Below, in pieces: positions 6,077-11,613 of a DNA stretch of 11,613 nucleotides. The stretch spans positions 1 to 11,613 of the forward strand of contig JAFOCH010000157.1 in the NCBI GenBank assembly GCA_017381395.1, in the 5' to 3' direction. The notes beneath the pieces were generated by a model that saw nothing but the letters and a program-made list of their open reading frames with translations, was not told where the DNA came from and did no database searches. The position numbers and the translations under genes are program-made. The first letter of the stretch is position 1. Every line of letters begins with the position of its first letter. This stretch comes from Clostridia bacterium (GTDB lineage: Bacteria > Bacillota > Clostridia > Oscillospirales > Acutalibacteraceae).

Positions 6077-6106
6077 TTGACAAGTATAGGTAAAATTTGA
6101 TATTAT
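6077..6106 (+). promoter_or_regulatory. Promoter of the yicC-remA-gmk-rpoZ-priA-def-fmt operon
   Basis: A consensus TTGACA (6077-6082), an 18-bp spacer and TATTAT (6101-6106), with a TGA extended -10 (6098-6100). A start near 6113 would leave a leader of about 32 nt before the preferred yicC ATG. The -10 sits inside the first copy of a tandem repeat. No other promoter of similar quality is seen before the window end. Confidence 0.7.
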
Positions 6107-6125
6107 AATACAATATTATAATACG
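6100..6125. repeat. 13-nt tandem repeat over the -10 region
   Basis: Two adjacent copies, 6100-6112 and 6113-6125, identical at 12 of 13 positions. Each contains the 10-bp perfect palindrome TATTATAATA, so two palindromes sit 13 bp apart, one over the -10 box and one over the likely start of transcription. Confidence 0.8.
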
Positions 6126-6144
6126 AAAGTGAATGATCTTTAAA

Positions 6145-7023
6145 ATGATAAGCAGTATGACCGGTTACGGACGTGGTGAAGCAGCATCAAACGCTCTTTC
6201 CTGCGTTGTCGAGCTTCGCTCGGTAAATCACCGCTATTTTGAATTTTCGTCGAGAGTACCGCGTGGATATGCCTTTTTAGAGGAAAAATTAAAGGGGCTC
6301 TGCCAGCAGAGAATTTCGCGCGGAAAGGTTGAACTTTATCTCACCATCGACCTTAACGAAAGTGACGACGTCTCGGTTGAAATCAACCATTCTCTCGCAA
6401 AAAGCTATGTAAACGCTATAAAGGAGCTTGGCGAAACATACGGACTTAATTCCGATTTGTCGGCTGTGACCCTTTCACGCTATCCCGACCTTTTTAGTGT
6501 AAAGAAGCAGGTTGTTGATGAGGATGCCGTTTTTGAGGTAGTTAAGCAAGCCACCGAATCGGCTACCGACAGCTTTATCAATATGCGAAAAATCGAGGGT
6601 GAAAAGCTCTATGACGATATAAAGAGTCGCGTTGATTTTATTTTAGACAAGGTTGCCTTTGTCGAGGAGCGTTCACCTGAAACAGTAAAGGCGTACCAGA
6701 CAAAGCTCGAAACCCGAATCAGAGAATTACTCGAAGATAAAACAATTGACGAAGCTAGACTTCTTACTGAGGCGGCAATTTTCGCCGATAAGGTAGCCGT
6801 TGCCGAGGAAACCGTCCGTTTGAGAAGTCATATAAAGCAGCTTTGCGATCTCATCAGCTCGGATGTTGCAGTAGGTCGAAAGCTCGACTTTATTGTTCAG
6901 GAAATGAACCGTGAGGCGAATACAATCGGTTCAAAGGCGCAGGACATCGAAATTGCTCATACTGTTGTTGATATAAAGGCAGAAATTGAAAAAATCAGAG
7001 AGCAAATTCAGAACGTGGAATAA
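6145..7023 (+). CDS. yicC: YicC/YloC family endoribonuclease
   Basis: A member of the YicC (YloC in Bacillus) family, recently characterised elsewhere as endoribonucleases. The 292-residue product has the N-terminal YicC domain, with MTGYGRGEA (5-13) and VELRSVNHRYFEFSSRVPR starting near residue 22, and the C-terminal DUF1732 domain ending in the hallmark EMNREANTIGSKAQD. I chose the ATG at 6145 because it gives MISSMTGYGR, the family N-terminus. An in-frame ATG at 6133 adds four residues and sits directly on the GAAAGTGA sequence, and no start has an ideal ribosome binding site. It heads the operon with remA, gmk and rpoZ, a combination typical of Firmicutes. Confidence 0.93.
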   Translation: MISSMTGYGRGEAASNALSCVVELRSVNHRYFEFSSRVPRGYAFLEEKLKGLCQQRISRGKVELYLTIDLNESDDVSVEINHSLAKSYVNAIKELGETYGLNSDLSAVTLSRYPDLFSVKKQVVDEDAVFEVVKQATESATDSFINMRKIEGEKLYDDIKSRVDFILDKVAFVEERSPETVKAYQTKLETRIRELLEDKTIDEARLLTEAAIFADKVAVAEETVRLRSHIKQLCDLISSDVAVGRKLDFIVQEMNREANTIGSKAQDIEIAHTVVDIKAEIEKIREQIQNVE

Positions 7024-7039
7024 GGGTGAAAGTAGATTT

Positions 7040-7312
7040 ATGAAGCTTATAAATATCGGTTTTGGTAATATGGTTGCAGCAAACAGAATGATAGCTATTG
7101 TTTCGCCCGAATCGGCACCGATAAAGCGAATTATACAGGACGCAAAGGAAAAGGGTATTCTTATCGACGCTACCCACGGAAGAAGAACGAGGGCGGTTAT
7201 AATTACTGACAGTGACCATATTGTACTTTCCTATTTGCAGTGCGAAACCTTAACCAACCGCATCAGCGAATACGAAAACGAGTATGATGAGGAGGGCGAA
7301 GAAAATGGGTAA
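7040..7312 (+). CDS. remA: RemA/DUF370 DNA-binding regulator
   Basis: A small protein of 90 residues matching RemA (YlzA), the DNA-binding activator of biofilm matrix genes in Bacillus subtilis; in other Firmicutes its targets are less clear. Diagnostic segments are MKLINIGFGNMVAANRM at the N-terminus, IVSPESAPIKRIIQDAKEKG (20-39), DATHGRRTRAVIITDSDH (43-60) and VLSYLQCETLTNR. The last 15 residues are strongly acidic (EYENEYDEEGEENG). The ATG at 7040 follows AAGGGTGA (7022-7029); a longer in-frame reading from inside yicC was rejected because the family starts at MKLINIG. Its 3' end overlaps gmk by 8 nt. Its place between yicC and gmk is conserved in many Firmicutes genomes. Confidence 0.94.
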   Translation: MKLINIGFGNMVAANRMIAIVSPESAPIKRIIQDAKEKGILIDATHGRRTRAVIITDSDHIVLSYLQCETLTNRISEYENEYDEEGEENG

Positions 7313-7862
7313 AGGTGTAGCAATAATTGTATCGGGTCCGTCCGGATGCGGAAAGGACACTATTTTACGAAATTTATTTAAGGAGCATCCCGAAATTAAA
7401 TTTTCGATTTCGACCGTCACACGTCCGCGTCGCGGAAGTGCCGACGAAGATGCAAAGTATAATTTCGTTACCCGCGATGAATTCGAAAATATGTTAAAAA
7501 ACGATGAGTTGCTTGAATACAACGTATATGTAAATAACTATTACGGCACGCCGAAAAAGCCGGTAGTCGAAGCTATCGAAAACGGTGACATAATGGTAAT
7601 AGAGGTTGACGTTAATGGTGCGGCAAGCATTAGAAAGAAAATGCCGGGAATAAAGAGCGTTTTTGTAATGCCGCCGTCAATCGAGGAACTCGAACGCCGA
7701 CTTTCATCACGCGGTACAGATAGTGCCGAGGTTGTAAAGAAGCGCATTGAAGAAGCAAAGGCGGAAATCGCCAGAAAAGATGAATATGATTATACGATTG
7801 TAAACGGCGTACTTGAAAACGCGGTAAAAGAGTTGTATAATATTATAGTTAATTTAAAATAA
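7305..7862 (+). CDS. gmk: Guanylate kinase
   Basis: Converts GMP to GDP with ATP, a key step in GTP and (p)ppGpp supply. The 185-residue product has the P-loop GPSGCGKDT (11-19), the GMP-binding region STVTRPRRG (36-44), the downstream YNFVTRDEFE segment, YYGTP (79-83), EVDVNGA (100-106) and the lid-like ERRLSSRGTDS (130-140). The ATG at 7305 is chosen because GGAGG (7291-7295) lies 9 nt ahead and the protein then begins just before the P-loop strand. The residue after the P-loop lysine is Asp rather than Ser or Gly, followed by Thr as usual. The start overlaps remA by 8 nt and rpoZ follows after 18 nt. Confidence 0.95.
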   Translation: MGKGVAIIVSGPSGCGKDTILRNLFKEHPEIKFSISTVTRPRRGSADEDAKYNFVTRDEFENMLKNDELLEYNVYVNNYYGTPKKPVVEAIENGDIMVIEVDVNGAASIRKKMPGIKSVFVMPPSIEELERRLSSRGTDSAEVVKKRIEEAKAEIARKDEYDYTIVNGVLENAVKELYNIIVNLK

Positions 7863-7880
7863 TTTACGAGGTGTATAAAA

Positions 7881-8060
7881 ATGTTAAATCCCGCAATCGG
7901 AAAGCTCATCAACAATTACGAAAATCGTTATCAGCTCGTTCACGACGTAGCTAATAAGGCACGCGAAATTGCACAGAATGCCGAGGATAATAATGAAATT
8001 CTCGTTGAAAAGACAGTAAGTCTTGCAATCAACGAACTTGCAGAGAAAAAAGGACTTTAA
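7881..8060 (+). CDS. rpoZ: RNA polymerase omega subunit
   Basis: A 59-residue protein (ATG 7881, TAA 8058-8060) beginning MLNPAIGKLI, with NRYQLVHDVANKAREIA (15-31) and EKTVSLAINELAE (43-55). These match the omega-subunit helices that clasp the beta-prime C-terminus and help RNA polymerase assembly. The A-R-E-I element in helix 1 corresponds to the conserved A-R-Q-I/L stretch of omega. The ribosome binding site GAGGTG lies 7 nt upstream. Its position directly after gmk is the standard gmk-rpoZ pair. It is shorter than the E. coli omega (91 residues) but normal for Firmicutes. Confidence 0.92.
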   Translation: MLNPAIGKLINNYENRYQLVHDVANKAREIAQNAEDNNEILVEKTVSLAINELAEKKGL

Positions 8061-8102
8061 TAACATAACCAAATTAAATTGAAAAAACGGAGGTGGCTTG
8101 TC

Positions 8103-10553
8103 ATGAGGAGTGCTTTGGTTGCGCATGTTGCGATTGACCGAACAGCATATTATTTTGACAAGCCATACGACTATCTTGTCCCATTTGATATGATTGACGG
8201 GGCAAAGGTTGGTTGCCGCGTGGTTGTCCCATTCGGCACAGGTAACAGAAAGCGGCAGGGAATGATTTTATCGGTCGACGAAACTACCGATTTTGATAAA
8301 TTAAAGCCGATCAATTCCGTGCTTGATGCCGAGCCGCTTTTATCACACGAAATGATAAAACTCGTATCATGGATAAAGGAACGTACCTTTTCGACCTATT
8401 TTGACGTGTTCCATTTGATGATTCCAGCGGGAATAAATATGCAAATGGTAAGCGCATATCGTCTTTGCGAAATTGATGACGAGGTCGAGGAATCTCTTTC
8501 TGATGATGAAAAGTTGGTTGTGAAATGCTTTCGTCAGTCGGGAGCCCGAGTTGAAAAAGGGCGTTTGCTTGACATACTTGGCCTGAATGATGATAGCAAC
8601 CTTTTGGACAAAATGGTCGAAAAGGGAATCATCAGCCGCTTTGATGATGCTGTGCGACGTATGGGCGATGCAACGGTAAAAATGGTTCGTCTGAATGACC
8701 AGTTTGACGAAAGCGCAAAGCTTACAAAAAAACAAAGTGACGTTGTCGAGCTTTTAAAAATCTGCGGTGCCGCATCGGTGAAGGAAATTTGCTATTTCAC
8801 AGGTGTCACGAGTGCGGTGATAACCTCACTTGCTAAAAAGGAAATTATCGAATATTTTGAGGAAGAGGTTTATCGCAACTTTCTCGACACGAATAAAAAC
8901 GAGGATTTGAGCGAAATAGTTCTCACCGACGAGCAGAGTAGTGCATTTGACCGCCTTACCGAAATTTATCATTCGGGAAAGGGTGGGGCGGCGCTTCTTT
9001 ATGGCGTCACCGGAAGCGGAAAGACAAAGGTGTTTTTACGTCTTGTCGACGAGGTGATTGCGAGCGGTAGGCAGGTTATCGTCATGGTGCCCGAAATTTC
9101 GCTTACCCCTCAAACATTGTCATTATTCCACAATCGATATGGCGGAAAGGTTGCCGTTTTTCATTCTGCGATGTCAATGGGACAGCGAATGGACGAATGG
9201 AAAAGGGTAAAGCGTGGAGAGGCCACCGTCGCAATCGGTACAAGGTCGGCTGTATTTGCTCCGTTTGATAATTTAGGACTCGTAATCATCGACGAGGAGC
9301 AGGAGCATACCTATAAATCTGAATCCTCACCGCGATTTCATGCGAGGGATGTTGCCCGTTTCCGTTGTGCCGAGAATAAGGCATTGCTTTTACTTGCATC
9401 GGCAACTCCGTCACTCGAAACATATACTTCGGCAATCAACGGCAGATATGAATTATGTAAACTAACAAAGCGGTACGGCAACGCTACTTTGCCCGAAGTG
9501 AAAACTGTCGATATGAATGATGAAATTCAGTCGGGAAATAAGTCGATGCTCAGCCGTGCACTTATTGAACAGTTGCAGGAAAATATGGATGCAGGCAAGC
9601 AGTCGATACTACTGCTTAATCGCCGAGGACATAATACCTTTGTTTCTTGCGGTGGCTGCGGAGAGGTTGTTTCTTGCCCCAATTGCAGCATTTCGCTGAC
9701 CTACCATTCGGCTAATAATCGGCTCATGTGTCATTATTGCGGCTATTCAAAGCCATTTGCAGAAAAATGCGAAAACTGCGGAAACGAACACGTCAGATAT
9801 TCGGGTGCAGGAACACAGCGAATCGAGCAGGATTTACTGATGTATCTGCCCGAAGCTCGAATTTTGCGGGTTGACGCTGACAGTACAATGAAGAGGTCGT
9901 CTTTCGAGAAGATGCTGACCGATTTCGGTAACGGAAAATACGATATTATGCTCGGTACTCAGATGGTCGCAAAAGGGCTTGATTTCAGTAATGTTACCCT
10001 TGTCGGAGTGCTTGGAGCTGACGGGCTTCTTTACTCTGACGACTATCGTTGCTACGAAAGGGCGTTTTCGCTTTTAACCCAGGTGGTTGGACGCTCGGGA
10101 CGAGGAAACGATAGGGGAACAGCCCTTGTTCAGACAGTAACTCCCGAAAATTCGGTTATTAATCTAGCCGCTCTCCAGGATTATGAAAAATTTTATGAGC
10201 AAGAGATTTTGACCCGTAAAATAATGATTTATCCGCCTTACTGTGAGCTTTGTGTGGTCGGCTTTGTCGGCGAAGATAAGGACAAGGTAAAGGCGTCTGC
10301 ATATTCATTTTTTGAAAAGATTAAAACTCTGAACGAATACAAATACCCATCGGTAAAAATGATAATTCTAGGTCCGTCTGCGGCATCAATTCCGCGCGTG
10401 AATGGAAAATATCGTTACCGAATAATTATAAAAACAAAGAATACTGCGGATTTCAGAAGAGTAATTTCGACCGCATTAATTGAATTCGGTCGGGACAGAC
10501 GCAACGCAAAGGTAACTGTGTATGCGGATATGAATCCTGACAGTATTATGTAA
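8103..10553 (+). CDS. priA: Primosomal protein N' (replication restart helicase PriA)
   Basis: PriA recognises stalled forks and D-loops and reloads the replicative helicase. The 816-residue protein has all parts: an N-terminal 3'-end-binding domain (from ALVAHVAIDR, through YDYLVP and GCRVVVPFG), a winged-helix region, helicase lobe 1 with Walker A GVTGSGKT (301-308) and a DEEQ box (397-400) followed by an aromatic-rich-loop-like SPRFHARD segment, a zinc module with four Cys pairs (516/519, 525/528, 543/546, 556/559), lobe 2 with GTQMVAKGLDF and QVVGRSGRG, and the C-terminal domain. The ATG at 8103 follows CGGAGGTGG (8088-8096); an upstream in-frame alternative was rejected. Box II reads DEEQ where E. 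coli has DEEH. coaBC, often present between rpoZ and priA, is absent. Confidence 0.96.
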   Translation: MRSALVAHVAIDRTAYYFDKPYDYLVPFDMIDGAKVGCRVVVPFGTGNRKRQGMILSVDETTDFDKLKPINSVLDAEPLLSHEMIKLVSWIKERTFSTYFDVFHLMIPAGINMQMVSAYRLCEIDDEVEESLSDDEKLVVKCFRQSGARVEKGRLLDILGLNDDSNLLDKMVEKGIISRFDDAVRRMGDATVKMVRLNDQFDESAKLTKKQSDVVELLKICGAASVKEICYFTGVTSAVITSLAKKEIIEYFEEEVYRNFLDTNKNEDLSEIVLTDEQSSAFDRLTEIYHSGKGGAALLYGVTGSGKTKVFLRLVDEVIASGRQVIVMVPEISLTPQTLSLFHNRYGGKVAVFHSAMSMGQRMDEWKRVKRGEATVAIGTRSAVFAPFDNLGLVIIDEEQEHTYKSESSPRFHARDVARFRCAENKALLLLASATPSLETYTSAINGRYELCKLTKRYGNATLPEVKTVDMNDEIQSGNKSMLSRALIEQLQENMDAGKQSILLLNRRGHNTFVSCGGCGEVVSCPNCSISLTYHSANNRLMCHYCGYSKPFAEKCENCGNEHVRYSGAGTQRIEQDLLMYLPEARILRVDADSTMKRSSFEKMLTDFGNGKYDIMLGTQMVAKGLDFSNVTLVGVLGADGLLYSDDYRCYERAFSLLTQVVGRSGRGNDRGTALVQTVTPENSVINLAALQDYEKFYEQEILTRKIMIYPPYCELCVVGFVGEDKDKVKASAYSFFEKIKTLNEYKYPSVKMIILGPSAASIPRVNGKYRYRIIIKTKNTADFRRVISTALIEFGRDRRNAKVTVYADMNPDSIM

Positions 10554-10574
10554 ACTATTTTGAGGTGAATTTTT

Positions 10575-11030
10575 GTGGCAATCAGAAATATAGTAAAAAT
10601 GGGCGACCCGATGCTTAATAAGGTCAGCCGCCCGGTTGAAAAATTTGATGAAAAGCTTCATATCCTGCTTGATGATATGGCCGAAACAATGCGACTTGCC
10701 GAAGGATGCGGACTTGCCGCTGTCCAGATCGGTGTTTTGCGCCGAATTTGTATAGTTGACGCAGGCGACGGACTGGTCGAGCTTATTAATCCGAAGATTA
10801 TTGGTCAGTCGGGAAAGCAGGAGGAATGCGAAGGATGCCTTTCCTGCCCGAATAACTGGGGAATTACAAGCCGACCGATGTCGGTAATTGTCGAGGCGTA
10901 TGACCGCCACGGAAACAAATTCCGTATAAAAGGTGAGGGTCTAAAAGCGAGAGCTTTTTGCCACGAAATCGACCATCTCGACGGAATACTTTTTACAACC
11001 AAGGTAATACGTCCCTACGTGGAGGAATAA
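10575..11030 (+). CDS. def: Peptide deformylase
   Basis: A metalloenzyme that removes the N-formyl group from nascent proteins; it functionally reverses the reaction of Fmt, encoded next. The 151-residue product has the three deformylase motifs: GCGLAAVQ (44-51, fitting GxGxAAxQ), EGCLS (86-90) and HEIDHLDG (130-137). Metal ligands are Cys88, His130 and His134, with Glu131 as catalytic acid-base. It starts with GTG: GAGGTGA (10562-10568) lies 6 nt ahead and the product begins MAIRNIVKMGDPML, the family N-terminus. It follows priA after 21 nt and fmt begins one base past its stop, a classic priA-def-fmt arrangement. Confidence 0.96.
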   Translation: MAIRNIVKMGDPMLNKVSRPVEKFDEKLHILLDDMAETMRLAEGCGLAAVQIGVLRRICIVDAGDGLVELINPKIIGQSGKQEECEGCLSCPNNWGITSRPMSVIVEAYDRHGNKFRIKGEGLKARAFCHEIDHLDGILFTTKVIRPYVEE

Positions 11031-11031
11031 A

Positions 11032-11613
11032 ATGAAACTTGTATTTATGGGAACGCCTGACTTTGCCGTTCCTTGTTTAGAGGCGCTTATTGATGCCGGA
11101 CACGAAATTGTCGGTGTATTTACTCAGCCGGATAAACCCGTTGGCAGAAAGCAGATTTTGACACCGCCACCCGTTAAGCAAACGGCTATCGAAAATGGGC
11201 TTACAGTATATCAGCCGAATTCGGTTCGCACAGACGAAGCAATTTCGCTTATGCGTGATTTAGCACCCGATTGCGTGATTGTCGTTGCGTATGGAAAGAT
11301 TATTCCTGCTGAAATGTTAAAGATTGCTCCGCTGGGATTCGTAAACGTTCACGGTTCGCTCCTGCCCAAATATCGCGGAGCTGCGCCTATTCAATGGGCG
11401 GTAATCGACGGCGAAGAAGTAACAGGAATTACGACCATGCAGATGGACGAGGGACTTGATACCGGTGATATGCTCGAGCAGGTTTCGACCGAAATTGGCG
11501 AAAACGAAACGGCAGGAGACCTTTTTGACCGCCTTTCAGTTATGGGTGCCGAACTCATTGTTTCAACCCTCAAAAAGTTGGAAGATGGAAGCATTACACC
11601 CGTTAAGCAGGAC
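11032..11613 (+). CDS. fmt: Methionyl-tRNA formyltransferase (5' part, cut by window end)
   Basis: Fmt transfers a formyl group from 10-formyl-tetrahydrofolate to Met-tRNA-fMet for translation initiation. The window holds the first 194 codons with no stop; the full protein is usually about 310 residues, so the C-terminal tRNA-binding domain lies outside. Visible motifs are MGTPDFAVP (6-14), FTQPDKPVGR (30-39), VAYGKIIP (85-92), NVHGSLLPKYRGAAPIQ (105-121) with active-site Asn105 and His107, and DEGLDTGDM (139-147) with catalytic Asp143. The ATG is served by GGAGG at 11021-11025 inside the end of def, with a one-base gap after its stop, so the two are probably translationally coupled. Confidence 0.95.
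   Translation, partial: MKLVFMGTPDFAVPCLEALIDAGHEIVGVFTQPDKPVGRKQILTPPPVKQTAIENGLTVYQPNSVRTDEAISLMRDLAPDCVIVVAYGKIIPAEMLKIAPLGFVNVHGSLLPKYRGAAPIQWAVIDGEEVTGITTMQMDEGLDTGDMLEQVSTEIGENETAGDLFDRLSVMGAELIVSTLKKLEDGSITPVKQD

Noticed and set aside
7305..7862. Asp after the P-loop lysine in guanylate kinase as a sign of lost activity
   Set aside because: The next residue is Thr, as in forms reading GKGT, and the GMP-binding and lid segments are intact, so it is probably a tolerated variant.
10704..10727. Val in place of Pro in deformylase motif 1 (GCGLAAVQ) as an unusual active site
   Set aside because: The motif is GxGxAAxQ with that position variable, and the metal ligands in motifs 2 and 3 are all present.
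10476..10910. Minus-strand open frame of 144 codons over priA and def
   Set aside because: Overlaps two confident genes on the other strand and shows no family motif.

Overview
This window looks like chromosomal core DNA from a low-to-mid GC Gram-positive bacterium of the class Clostridia, probably a gut-type member of the Oscillospiraceae/Ruminococcaceae group. The evidence is the gene order (khpA-rimM-trmD; yicC-remA-gmk-rpoZ-priA-def-fmt), a RemA/DUF370 gene, an HPr with both His15 and Ser46, strong AGGAGG-type ribosome binding sites and AT-rich TTGACA/TATAAT promoters. The taxon is inferred from gene content and protein character only. I see no phage, transposon, CRISPR array, tRNA or rRNA.

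Layout. (1) Positions 1-1596, plus strand: the tail of the ribosome/tRNA-maturation operon, with khpA (KH-domain RNA-binding protein), an intrinsic terminator-like hairpin, then rimM and trmD overlapping by 11 nt. (2) Positions 1597-2102: a 195-nt AT-rich spacer with inverted repeats and a good promoter, then a single-gene HPr unit closed by a strong terminator. (3) Positions 2114-5990, minus strand: two transcription units. One is cysteine desulfurase plus an IscU-type scaffold (Fe-S cluster assembly), with its own promoter and a terminator facing the HPr terminator. The other is dusB (tRNA dihydrouridine synthase), a DUF2461 protein of unknown function and rnhA (RNase HI), packed with zero or negative spacing. 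(4) Positions 5991-6144: an AT-rich divergent promoter region with a 13-nt tandem repeat over the -10 element of the rightward promoter. (5) Positions 6145 to the window end, plus strand: yicC (endoribonuclease family), remA, gmk, rpoZ (59 codons), priA, def and the first 194 codons of fmt, with short spacings or overlaps and no internal terminator, so probably one operon.

The genes cover ribosome and tRNA maturation, translation initiation (Fmt formylates initiator Met-tRNA, Def removes the formyl group), GTP supply, RNA polymerase assembly, replication restart, Fe-S supply and sugar-uptake control. Several starts were set from Shine-Dalgarno spacing and family N-termini: trmD at 853, HPr at 1792, iscU at 2591, nifS at a TTG (3783), dusB at an internal GTG (5990), yicC at 6145, remA at 7040, gmk at 7305, priA at 8103 and def at a GTG (10575).

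I found no convincing undescribed system. The points most worth a second look are modest: the duplicated palindromic -10 region at 6100-6125, the tightly coupled DUF2461 gene between dusB and rnhA, the Cys/His-rich tail of the IscU protein, a Glu at the position of the TrmD catalytic Asp, and the unexplained inverted repeats at 1596-1663 and 3862-3887.
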